DNA of 5,780 nt from positions 1-5,780 of the forward strand of contig JAUVJW010000136.1 of assembly GCA_030596465.1 (NCBI GenBank), read 5' to 3'. Below the pieces are notes generated by a model. The model did not search any database and was not told the origin of the DNA. It saw only the letters and a list, made by a program, of their open reading frames with translations. This document shows, one piece after another, positions 1-5,780 of this stretch. Position 1 is the first letter of the stretch. Every line of letters begins with the position of its first letter. Source of the DNA: Candidatus Fermentibacteraceae bacterium. GTDB lineage: Bacteria; Fermentibacterota; Fermentibacteria; Fermentibacterales; JCC-6. The position numbers and the translations under genes were made by a program.

Positions 1-873
1 AATTGTTCTTTGAAGTTCATCAAGTGAGGGTACAGCAAAACCGGCAGGTTTCGTCACAATTTCAGAAACAAGTTCAAGATCACATGCTGTACGGAACCTG
101 AGTCCTTTGTTGAGCATCTTCCTGATCTTGTACAGGGATAGTGCGAGAAGAAGATCGGCAGCTTTTTGCGGCAGACCAAAACCTCTGATCTGATCAATAT
201 CTATGTTGAAGTAGGCAGTGATCTTTTCAGCGGTGTATTCATCCCTGGCAAATGGTACATGACCAAATCCCTTTTTCGTGTCGCCCCTGGGATCTACACC
301 ATCAAGTTTGACTCCTCCGCTGGCGGCAATTGATACACCTTCCGCCTCTACAAATGCTGAAAGAACTCTGGGCAGTCTCAGGCGTCCACCGGCCAGTTCT
401 GATTTCGCAAGAAAGATACCATGTATAAGGGAATTGGGGTCATACTTTAGAAGCACAAGAGCCAGATGCTTCAGATCTACTCTGCCTTTATCCAGAGTAC
501 TCAGTTCTTCCTTCAGAATGTTGAAAAAACTCTTATCCTCACCCTCAAGAATATATGGGCTGTTTACCCTGTGTGATTCAAGAAGAGAGTTGGTAAATTC
601 CTTCCCCGAATTATCAACAACAGATACATAAGGAATACCTTTGAGTTCATCCACGATTGTATTTGACACTGAGTCCCAGCACACATTCTCCAGTCTGTTT
701 GCCATGGATTGCGCCGATTCAAGAAGAAGCATGTCTCTGCCTCCGGGAAGAGTGAATGTCGCGGCGCCAAGATCCGGAAATCCGGTAGGTTGAAATCTGC
801 TGCCCTGAACTGGCTTCAACTCGGCCTCAATAAGTATTCTGCCGTCATTGCTCAAGTCTGTAAGTTTTGTCAT
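1..873 (-). CDS. csb1: Csb1, Cas7-family backbone subunit of the type I-G Cascade (3' end missing)
   Basis: This is a RAMP-fold Cas7 protein (GSU0053 family). Several copies are expected to polymerise along the crRNA and form the backbone of the I-G effector complex. The frame is open from ATG at 873 to the window edge: 291 codons, no stop, so the C-terminus is missing; recalled family lengths suggest some tens of residues. Family hallmarks read directly are VQGSRFQPTGFPDLGAA (residues 22-38), LLESAQSMANRLE (50-62) followed by CWD (65-67), TNSLLESHRVNSPYIL (94-109), IHGIFL (150-155) and GGRLRLPRVLSAFVEA (162-177). The start lies 7 bases after the csx17 stop. There is only a weak purine-rich ribosome site (AAGGGAAG) inside the end of csx17, which suggests translational coupling. 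The first conserved motif begins about 20 residues in, which fits this start. Csb2 is expected next, outside the window. Identification is firm; the crRNA-coating role is inferred from the family. Confidence 0.95.
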   Translation of the reverse strand, partial: MTKLTDLSNDGRILIEAELKPVQGSRFQPTGFPDLGAATFTLPGGRDMLLLESAQSMANRLENVCWDSVSNTIVDELKGIPYVSVVDNSGKEFTNSLLESHRVNSPYILEGEDKSFFNILKEELSTLDKGRVDLKHLALVLLKYDPNSLIHGIFLAKSELAGGRLRLPRVLSAFVEAEGVSIAASGGVKLDGVDPRGDTKKGFGHVPFARDEYTAEKITAYFNIDIDQIRGFGLPQKAADLLLALSLYKIRKMLNKGLRFRTACDLELVSEIVTKPAGFAVPSLDELQRTI

Positions 874-880
874 ATCTGTT

Positions 881-3031
881 CTACTTCCCTTCTTCAGTTA
901 CTTCAGAGTTTGTTACCATTTTGAAAAGCCTGGTCATTGTCCATTTTGATACCGGAAACAGCAGAGCGGCAGCCATTCGTCTACTGATACCTGCTGAACC
1001 TCCAGCAGAGTTAACCACTGTGGGGCATCCTTCACCTGAAAGCCTTCTTGAGGCCCTTTCCATAGCTCGATTCAGCTTACCGGAAAATGCCAGACGATGA
1101 ATGGATGGATCAACCGAAAAGCATTTTTCCTTTAATTTGAAAGGGGAATGCACAAGTTTCAGAACAGCCCAGGTTCCCGGAATAAGGGAATTGCTGTCTG
1201 CTTCCCAGGGTATCTGACCATCAATAGATTTCCAGTCAAGCAGAATGAAACCATTGAACAGTTCCATGAGCTTCCTGTCTGAAACACTACCGCTGATAAA
1301 TGATGATATGTCCTCTGGTGAAGCATAAACTTTCCCATAAACAGGATAGCTATGTATTTCTTTTCTGCCTGTTGTCATCAGTATCTTCTGCATCAAGCTC
1401 CCAAGCACATCTACAATTGATTCACCGCGCTTTTCATACAGCCTCGATTCTTTATCAAAAGACGGATACTTGCCTTTGAAAGCAACTGGTTCACAGAACT
1501 TCCTTATGCTGCCGAATTGCTCGATCCGGCAGGACGCGAGAGAAGCGGCAAGTCTGAATTCAACAGACCCGTCATAAGTGTTCTGTAACCATCTTGGATC
1601 TGTAAGAAGAACGGGCCTTGTGTAAATTCCCTTTGGTGACTGCCACAGCCCGGAGTTAATCAAAGCCCGTTCGCAGTTGCCCGCTTGCGCAAGAAGACGC
1701 TGCAAAGCAATCTTCCCACCTGTTCTGCAGAACTGTATCATCATTTCTTCAAGCTTACCGGCAGCGGACTGCACTGAACCGGGACCTTCAGCAGAAGCCC
1801 GCCTTACAACAGAAAGCCAGTGATGAATATCTTCCAGAATATCGGCGTCAGGATCATTGCGCACATCGAACCGGCCAAGAGGTATGGCAAAATGAGCATT
1901 CCCGTTGCGTTCAATGAAGCTGTATCTTTCAAAATCAGTAATTCCTCTATCTACACCCATCGTCGCAACTGCAACTGCAATACTTAAACTGTCTTTCGCT
2001 TTTTTCCCTTTTACAGTAGCTCTGCCCTCAGAGAACAGATATGAGATCTCTTCATAACCGGCAGCAGCTCTCCATAAAGGAAACCAGATTTCAGCTCTAA
2101 TCTTTTCGCTTTCTGATTTTCCACTATATGCCGCCCGGTTTGGTTTCACCGAAAAAGGACTTGATATTGTGGAAGCACCTTCAGTATCAAACCTTCTGAC
2201 AGCAGCAGAAGCAAAAACAAGAGCCCCTTCTATCATCAGAATGTATTCCCAGGGATTTACTATAGACTTATCCTTGAACCCTGTGGATGAGTTCAATCCA
2301 CCAGACATTCCGGGATTAAATTGACCTATTGCGACATCGCGCACAAGACCAGTAACAATTTCCCCATCAAGAGCACTTTTCAGCCATATTTCAGAGGAAG
2401 GAGATGATTCCCCGGTATCCAGAGAAAACACATCTCGTAACCTTTGGAAAAAATTACTGCAAAAGTCAAGACGTCCATCATTGCCGCCAGAACCAAGTAT
2501 TGCTGGATAACCAGGTTTATTATCGCCAAGAACAACAGCAGCATCAATCCACTCAAGAGCCTCATCCGGCATTGATGCTCGCAGTGAAGACATGAAGGCC
2601 ATTTTGATGTCACCGGAAGGAGCACTGGTATAGCCAAGACCCTGTACAATGGAAGTAGTCATAAGAAGTGCGTTTCTTAGTGGTGTCAACCGTTCAGCCT
2701 TTGACCCGCTGATAGCATCAACCACAATCGTATCCTTAGTTGGTTTTGTTCTCATTCCAGTCTTTTTATCTTCCCCCTTGTAGAAGCCACTTCCTCCGTT
2801 CCAGGGATCGCATATCGGAGATGGAGAATAGGCGTTCAAGAAAAAATCACTCAATTCATCTCCGGTCATGGATGAAACAAGTACGAAATTGTCTTCATCG
2901 TTCCAGTAGCCTTCCACATCCGGTTCTTTCTGTTTTGATATAACTCTGAGAATACCCAAAGCCTTCAGGTAACTGCTGATTGGTACAGGGTGACAACCTC
3001 TGAGTATCAGCTTGTTCTTTTCTCTCATCAT
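881..3031 (-). CDS. csx17: Csx17, Cas8-type large subunit of type I-G Cascade (Cas8u2/Cas8g)
   Basis: A complete 716-residue Csx17, near the usual length of about 700-750. The family is the subtype I-G signature large subunit, thought to help recognise the PAM and stabilise the R-loop before Cas3 is recruited. Motifs seen: LRGCHPVPISSYLKALGILR (residues 10-29), PWNGGSGF (76-83), LGSGGNDGRLDF (179-190), IGQFNPGMSGGLNSS (235-249) then VNPWEYIL (258-265), EIWFPLWR (314-321), and GVDRGITDFERYSFIER (359-375). The N-terminal block with the conserved glycine-cysteine and the two glycine-rich blocks are diagnostic. The start codon overlaps the cas3 stop (ATGA), with GGTGG six bases upstream inside cas3. 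A second ATG follows immediately (3028), so the true start is uncertain by one codon. There is no obvious zinc-finger cysteine cluster or nuclease motif. Identification is from motif recall rather than a search, but many blocks agree; the PAM role is inference from Cas8 analogues. Confidence 0.95.
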   Translation of the reverse strand: MMREKNKLILRGCHPVPISSYLKALGILRVISKQKEPDVEGYWNDEDNFVLVSSMTGDELSDFFLNAYSPSPICDPWNGGSGFYKGEDKKTGMRTKPTKDTIVVDAISGSKAERLTPLRNALLMTTSIVQGLGYTSAPSGDIKMAFMSSLRASMPDEALEWIDAAVVLGDNKPGYPAILGSGGNDGRLDFCSNFFQRLRDVFSLDTGESSPSSEIWLKSALDGEIVTGLVRDVAIGQFNPGMSGGLNSSTGFKDKSIVNPWEYILMIEGALVFASAAVRRFDTEGASTISSPFSVKPNRAAYSGKSESEKIRAEIWFPLWRAAAGYEEISYLFSEGRATVKGKKAKDSLSIAVAVATMGVDRGITDFERYSFIERNGNAHFAIPLGRFDVRNDPDADILEDIHHWLSVVRRASAEGPGSVQSAAGKLEEMMIQFCRTGGKIALQRLLAQAGNCERALINSGLWQSPKGIYTRPVLLTDPRWLQNTYDGSVEFRLAASLASCRIEQFGSIRKFCEPVAFKGKYPSFDKESRLYEKRGESIVDVLGSLMQKILMTTGRKEIHSYPVYGKVYASPEDISSFISGSVSDRKLMELFNGFILLDWKSIDGQIPWEADSNSLIPGTWAVLKLVHSPFKLKEKCFSVDPSIHRLAFSGKLNRAMERASRRLSGEGCPTVVNSAGGSAGISRRMAAALLFPVSKWTMTRLFKMVTNSEVTEEGK

Positions 3032-5283
3032 TGTTCACCACCCTTTTCGCTGGCTCTCCAGTCAGCTATACGCAAAAGTGATTCCAGAAATGCCAGACGG
3101 AACGGTCCATAACTGTTCCTGAGCTTCAAAGTTCTTGACAGCCAGCTTTTCCCGGCCTGTCCGCCACCCAGTTCCATTAGATCAAGGGCAAGGGTTGTCT
3201 CGGGCATTGTAACCCCACTCCCAAGATCAACTACTGGCAGTACATCTTCTTCATGCACCCCTCTTGCATACCGTTTCCCGTTTTCAGGAGCAGTTTCTAT
3301 TGGCAGGGATCTGATAGACATTCTAACCTTCCCGTGATGCGCCGCAGCCAGGTATGCAGACAGATCTGATCCACCGTTCTCAAGCAATGCCAGAGCACTG
3401 GCAAGTTCGTGCCTGAAACCTGTGCGGGGAAATTCTTTCCTGTCGATTACCCATTTCCCCTTCGCTTGATCCCCCGCTTCAGCATTACCGAATCTCCGCT
3501 GGAATGCCCAATGTGTTTTACCAGCATCATGCCATCTTGCCGCTTTCAGGAGATCTTCATCCGGCTCAACTCCAATAGATTTACAAATCTCCTTCAGAGT
3601 TTGAACAACAGAGTCAGTATGCTGAGCAATACTTTCATAAGAGTACTCAGTCTGTGGATCGTCATCATTTGATTCCGCTGGAATTCCTTCCGTCAACAGT
3701 ATCTGCACCTTCTTCTTCTCAGATGGGAACCAGCCAATTTCTCTTGAGTATCCACCATCACCCGCATTAAGCATTACTGTCATTCCGGGGCTGCAATTTC
3801 TGGCAGTAACCCAATCACCGGTAAGATGATTCCAGAACCAGCCGCTCTTTTTCTTCAAGTGCTTTCTTAGTTCTGAAAGAGGTACACGACAAAGTTCATT
3901 CCTGTCAGGCAGTTGCTGATTCCTTAAGTTATCCCGCTCAAGCTCCCGCCAGAATACAAAGACAGTTTTACTGTCGGAATTTCTTATGAAGCGAGAAATA
4001 TCAATGTCCATACCTGCCAGGTCGGGAGTAGTATCAAAAAGATCAATCATGTCTCTCTTCCTGATAACAGTCTCCTGCTTCAGCTTTTCATTAAAGTCCG
4101 GTAGCCACAGTGAACCCGCGTTGTCCAGTTCCTCAAGCATCTTCACAGCCCTTGTGACTTCTTCATCATCGTATGGAAGCCCGAATCCTTTTTTATCTTC
4201 CGGGCGTATCCAGTGAATTACAGCGTTATTATATTCGCCCGTTCTGTTGCACCTTCCAAATCGCTGAACAAGAGAAGCCCATGGAGCAGCATCTGTGAAC
4301 AGAGTCTTTGCTGAAATATCAACCCCTGCCTCAACAACCTGCGTGGCAACAAGAATCCTTCCAGCGGGAGGGCAATCTGAAAACACCTTTGAAAGAATAC
4401 TGTCTCTATCGGGTTTTCTGAATCTTGAATGCAGAAGAAGTATTTCCGCATCTGACTTCTGCCTGCACAACTTCTTGAAGGTTTCCCGCGCGGATGAGAC
4501 TGTGTTTCTTACTACAATGGAAAGAGTACCCGGTTCGTGGGCTTGAACGATCTGCTCTTCCAGCGGCATCTCCCAGGAAGTTTCATACACGCTCTTTGAA
4601 GCTCTGTAACGCCGATTGAAAACGGGTGATTCATAATCATCCTTGTCGGGAGCAACTTCAGTCAGTTTATCAGACCGATGATCAACAGTGTCAAGCCAAT
4701 TCCTGGTCATTGTTGCACTCATCCAGATACTTTCCGTTTGTCCGAAATGACCGTACATCTCTCTGAATGCCTGCAACTGAAGAGAAGTTTGCAGCCCGAC
4801 ACCCATCAGCTGCACTTCGTCCATAACCCAGAGACAGTCATTGTTCAGCAGTGCGAATTGAACAGGCCAGCGGAACCTGCTGGCTGCATATCCTCTGTTC
4901 AGTGCCCTGCTGAGCAGCATATCCTGAGTGCCAATGAGAATTGAATCTCTTTCAGGATACCTGTCCCAGTCCCTGTTTGTATGTCCTCCAAGTAGAATAT
5001 GACAATCGGTATCCAGCTCAAGATTATTCAGCCATTGCCTGACAGCAATCTCCGTTTGCTCTACCAGAACACGCATTGGAAGACAATAAACCAATCTCCT
5101 CGACACAGTCTCCGGCTCATTTTGTCTGCGCCACAACCACGAAACAACAACACCGGCTGTTTTTCCCATTCCAGTAGGGACAGTCACTATTTCTGGAATA
5201 GTATCGGACGATGCCATTTGAATCTGCCACGGGAAAGGTTCAAAACCCGTAGCTTTCTTAAAAAAATCACTGTAAGTAAGCAC
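3028..5283 (-). CDS. cas3: Cas3 helicase-nuclease, type I-G architecture (helicase then C-terminal HD)
   Basis: A 751-residue SF2 helicase fused to an HD nuclease, expected to be recruited to a Cascade R-loop, translocate along DNA using ATP and degrade it. Helicase motifs: Walker A VPTGMGKT (residues 35-42), YCLPMRVLVEQ (66-76), GTQDMLLSRA (118-127), DEVQ box (155-158), SAT (189-191), HSRF (285-288), TQVVEAGVD (314-322) and arginine finger QRFGRCNRTGE (340-350). A linker region (about 400-540) precedes the HD domain, with putative metal ligands H555, H585-D586 (followed by K589), H625, H649-H650 and D741 in RIAD. All catalytic positions I can place are intact. The HD domain at the C-terminus is the order known for type I-G Cas3; other subtypes usually carry it at the N-terminus. 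The start is GTG, supported by AGGGAGG four bases upstream and by the fit of the N-terminal FEPFPWQIQM block before Walker A. The stop overlaps csx17. No frameshift is seen. Confidence 0.97.
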   Translation of the reverse strand: MLTYSDFFKKATGFEPFPWQIQMASSDTIPEIVTVPTGMGKTAGVVVSWLWRRQNEPETVSRRLVYCLPMRVLVEQTEIAVRQWLNNLELDTDCHILLGGHTNRDWDRYPERDSILIGTQDMLLSRALNRGYAASRFRWPVQFALLNNDCLWVMDEVQLMGVGLQTSLQLQAFREMYGHFGQTESIWMSATMTRNWLDTVDHRSDKLTEVAPDKDDYESPVFNRRYRASKSVYETSWEMPLEEQIVQAHEPGTLSIVVRNTVSSARETFKKLCRQKSDAEILLLHSRFRKPDRDSILSKVFSDCPPAGRILVATQVVEAGVDISAKTLFTDAAPWASLVQRFGRCNRTGEYNNAVIHWIRPEDKKGFGLPYDDEEVTRAVKMLEELDNAGSLWLPDFNEKLKQETVIRKRDMIDLFDTTPDLAGMDIDISRFIRNSDSKTVFVFWRELERDNLRNQQLPDRNELCRVPLSELRKHLKKKSGWFWNHLTGDWVTARNCSPGMTVMLNAGDGGYSREIGWFPSEKKKVQILLTEGIPAESNDDDPQTEYSYESIAQHTDSVVQTLKEICKSIGVEPDEDLLKAARWHDAGKTHWAFQRRFGNAEAGDQAKGKWVIDRKEFPRTGFRHELASALALLENGGSDLSAYLAAAHHGKVRMSIRSLPIETAPENGKRYARGVHEEDVLPVVDLGSGVTMPETTLALDLMELGGGQAGKSWLSRTLKLRNSYGPFRLAFLESLLRIADWRASEKGGEQ

Positions 5284-5287
5284 AAAA

Positions 5288-5294
5288 CCTCCCT
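5288..5294 (-). promoter_or_regulatory. Ribosome binding site of cas3
   Basis: The minus strand reads AGGGAGG followed by TTTT and then GTG. This purine block matches five of six bases of AGGAGG and lies four bases from the codon. It decides the non-ATG start of cas3: no in-frame ATG nearby has a comparable site. Confidence 0.8.
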
Positions 5295-5318
5295 ATTCCA
5301 ATATTTGTGTATGCCAAC

Positions 5319-5356
5319 TCAATTTTTTATTCTTCTCATTTCTTCAAAAACTTCAT
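5319..5356 (-). other. Two overlapping mini-ORFs in the cas3 leader (possible leader peptides)
   Basis: Between the candidate promoter and cas3, the minus strand holds a 6-codon ORF (MKFLKK, 5336-5356) and a second 6-codon ORF (MRRIKN, 5319-5339) whose ATG overlaps the first stop as ATGA. GGAGG lies only two bases before the first ATG, closer than optimal but a good match to the anti-Shine-Dalgarno. The second stop is 35 bases before the cas3 GTG. Translated leader ORFs can tune downstream translation, but ORFs this short arise easily by chance in AT-rich DNA. I see no conserved family and regard this as a speculative feature. Confidence 0.15.
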
Positions 5357-5381
5357 TACCTCCACATCACACCAATATCTA

Positions 5382-5406
5382 CGCAATAATGAAATATAAT
5401 AATGCG
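5382..5406. repeat. Imperfect palindrome over the -10 box (possible operator)
   Basis: A 25-base element begins with CGCA and ends with TGCG. Moving inward, seven of the nine outermost base pairs are complementary (mismatches at the fifth and eighth), with an AT-rich centre. The same stretch also contains CATTATT twice as a direct repeat. It spans the whole candidate -10 hexamer, where a repressor could block RNA polymerase. The match is weak enough to be chance. Confidence 0.2.
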
Positions 5407-5420
5407 GTATATTGTGACAA
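5393..5420 (-). promoter_or_regulatory. Candidate sigma70 promoter for the cas operon
   Basis: On the minus strand TTGTCA (5415-5420) is followed after 16 bases by TATATT (5393-5398). Each hexamer matches five of six consensus bases, and they sit in the most AT-rich part of the window, about 110 bases upstream of cas3. Transcription would start near 5386 and leave an untranslated leader of roughly 100 bases. This is pattern matching only; AT-rich DNA gives such matches by chance, and readthrough from the genes at 5470-5780 is an alternative source of cas transcription. Confidence 0.4.
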
Positions 5421-5469
5421 GTATAGCTTTACTGTATTGCTTAACATTTCTTGATTCTTCTAATTCTGA

Positions 5470-5574
5470 TTATTTCCCTCCCAATTTTCTTATTGCTTTG
5501 TCTGAACTGAGAACTACACCGCCAACCACTACAACAATCTCAATAACTTTCACTACAGCTTCCCATGTTTTCAT
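5470..5574 (-). CDS. Small hypothetical protein, 34 residues, hydrophobic middle
   Basis: ATG at 5574 opens a 34-residue frame ending in TAA. It begins MKTWEAVVKVIE, continues with an uncharged stretch IVVVVGGVVL (residues 13-22) and ends in a basic tail with lysines and arginine (SSDKAIRKLGGK). A consensus ribosome site, AAGGAG, lies six bases upstream, the best-spaced site in the window. The hydrophobic core is short for a full membrane span unless residues 7-22 are all used, so a membrane-associated or amphipathic helix is as likely. It follows the DUF1232 gene and the 21-codon ORF on the same strand, 77 bases after the DUF1232 stop, and could be in their operon. I do not recognise a family. 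Its position directly upstream of cas3 does not by itself imply a CRISPR role. Confidence 0.45.
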   Translation of the reverse strand: MKTWEAVVKVIEIVVVVGGVVLSSDKAIRKLGGK

Positions 5575-5580
5575 CTTTCA

Positions 5581-5586
5581 CTCCTT
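5581..5586 (-). promoter_or_regulatory. Ribosome binding site of the 34-residue ORF
   Basis: AAGGAG on the minus strand, six bases before ATG 5574. It is the main evidence that this short frame is translated. Confidence 0.5.
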
Positions 5587-5589
5587 GCT

Positions 5590-5655
5590 CTATTGCGCCT
5601 TCATAATTGGCTGTTTCATGTTTTCGATCTCCGGTGTAAACGACTCACGTGTCAT
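5590..5655 (-). CDS. 21-codon ORF overlapping the DUF1232 stop, or its frameshifted tail
   Basis: An ATG at 5655 overlaps the DUF1232 stop as ATGA and opens a 21-residue frame beginning MTRESFTPEIENMKQP and ending in TAG at 5590. There is no good ribosome site, only TTGGAATGGG directly before the ATG, so it would depend on coupling. The FTPEIENMK stretch resembles the polar tail (often threonine-proline-glutamate followed by a helix) that follows the membrane segment in many DUF1232 proteins. A one-base slip near 5655 would join it to that protein. The alternatives are a coupled micro-ORF, a frameshift (natural or an assembly error) or chance. I cannot separate these from sequence alone. Confidence 0.25.
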   Translation of the reverse strand: MTRESFTPEIENMKQPIMKAQ

Positions 5656-5780
5656 CCCATTCCAAGTAAACCAAGGGCTGTAACAATCACATCATCAATT
5701 TGACCGGCTACAGGAATTACATCTGGAATTAGATCAACAGGTACTCCCCAATAAATCACCACGATTGCAAGCACAATCAG
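5652..5780 (-). CDS. DUF1232 (YkvA-like) membrane protein, C-terminal fragment
   Basis: The frame enters from the right edge and gives 42 residues before TGA at 5652-5654; the N-terminus lies outside the window. The fragment reads as a hydrophobic segment LIVLAIVVIYWGVPVDLIPD followed by VIPVAGQIDD and a second hydrophobic stretch VIVTALGLLGMG. The Y-x3-P-x-DLIPD-x-IP-x2-G-x2-DD pattern is the core of DUF1232 (PF06803), small integral membrane proteins of mostly unknown function. The protein stops very soon after the second hydrophobic segment, which may be natural or may reflect the frameshift discussed for the overlapping ORF. It has no known tie to CRISPR systems and is most simply the neighbouring gene at the edge of the cas locus. 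Confidence 0.75.
   Translation of the reverse strand: MIVLAIVVIYWGVPVDLIPDVIPVAGQIDDVIVTALGLLGMG

Larger units (their letters stand above)
1..5283 (-). other. Type I-G (I-U) CRISPR-Cas effector operon, 5' portion
   Basis: Three consecutive minus-strand genes, cas3, csx17 and csb1, form the start of an interference module. Seen directly: a 4-base ATGA overlap between cas3 and csx17, a 7-base gap between csx17 and csb1, no internal terminator, and one candidate promoter upstream of cas3. Known for the family: csx17 and csb1 are signature genes of subtype I-G, and the same order is found at Geobacter loci, followed by csb2, cas4-cas1 and cas2. The operon is cut at base 1, so the crRNA-processing subunit, the adaptation genes and the array cannot be judged here. 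Confidence 0.93.

Noticed and set aside
278..631. Plus-strand 117-codon ORF antisense to csb1
   Set aside because: Serine- and arginine-rich shadow of the Csb1 coding frame. The opposite strand carries many Csb1 family motifs across the same bases.
564..770. Minus-strand 68-codon ORF inside csb1
   Set aside because: It is out of frame with csb1 on the same strand, has no ribosome site and no family resemblance, and the csb1 frame fully explains the region.
2380..2649. Minus-strand 89-codon ORF inside csx17
   Set aside because: It is an alternative frame within a strongly conserved Csx17 stretch (the GSGGNDGR region). Internal same-strand small-subunit ORFs are known in some Cas8 genes, but this one is too near the N-terminus, lacks a convincing ribosome site, and is cysteine- and leucine-rich like a shadow.
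4999..5454. Plus-strand 151-codon ORF, the longest frame antisense to cas3
   Set aside because: It is antisense to the conserved Cas3 N-terminal helicase block and runs into AT-rich intergenic DNA, with low-complexity composition and no recognisable domain.
5421..5469. Rho-independent terminator after the 34-residue ORF
   Set aside because: No GC-rich stem followed by a T-run is visible on the minus strand, so readthrough into the cas operon cannot be excluded.
5402..5683. Plus-strand 93-codon ORF whose N-terminus (MRYIVTSIALLYCLTFL) looks like a signal peptide
   Set aside because: It has no ribosome site before its ATG, starts within the candidate cas promoter, and lies antisense to the 34-residue ORF and the recognisable DUF1232 end. 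Its threonine- and phenylalanine-rich composition is what the complement of those frames would give.
5284..5780. CRISPR array or leader upstream of cas3
   Set aside because: I found no regularly spaced repeat of 25-40 bases. Only short AT-rich coincidences such as CATTATT recur.

Overview
The window carries the 5' part of a type I-G (formerly I-U, GSU0053-type) CRISPR-Cas effector operon, all on the minus strand. Reading in the direction of transcription (right to left) the order is cas3 (GTG start at 5283), csx17 (the Cas8-type large subunit) and csb1 (the Cas7 backbone subunit), which runs off the left edge at base 1. This cas3-csx17-csb1 order is the one known for Geobacter-type I-G loci. 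In those loci csb2 (a Cas5-Cas6 fusion), cas4-cas1, cas2 and the repeat array follow, so these probably lie just beyond position 1. No CRISPR repeat is visible inside the window.

The three cas genes are tightly packed. cas3 and csx17 overlap by 4 bases (ATGA), and csx17 and csb1 are 7 bases apart, so they are probably co-transcribed and translationally coupled. Cas3 has its helicase first and its HD nuclease at the C-terminus, the reverse of the common HD-helicase order and a trait of this subtype. All helicase and HD motifs look intact. By analogy with characterised I-G systems, Csb1 coats the crRNA, Csx17 acts as the large subunit for target recognition, and Cas3 unwinds and shreds the target DNA.

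Upstream of cas3 is an AT-rich gap of about 190 bases. It holds a plausible sigma70-type promoter (TTGTCA, 16 bp, TATATT), an imperfect palindrome over the -10 box, two tiny overlapping leader ORFs, and a strong ribosome binding site next to the GTG start.

The right end (5470-5780), also on the minus strand, is not CRISPR-related by sequence. It holds the C-terminal end of a DUF1232 (YkvA-like) membrane protein, a 21-codon ORF overlapping its stop codon by ATGA (possibly its frameshifted tail), and a 34-residue ORF with a consensus ribosome binding site.

The source is a bacterium of moderate GC content (roughly mid-40s percent by eye) that uses AGA and ATA codons freely. The sequence does not allow a phylum to be named. 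There are no tRNA, rRNA, transposon or CRISPR-array features. The window is almost fully coding, and the many ORFs antisense to the cas genes look like shadows.
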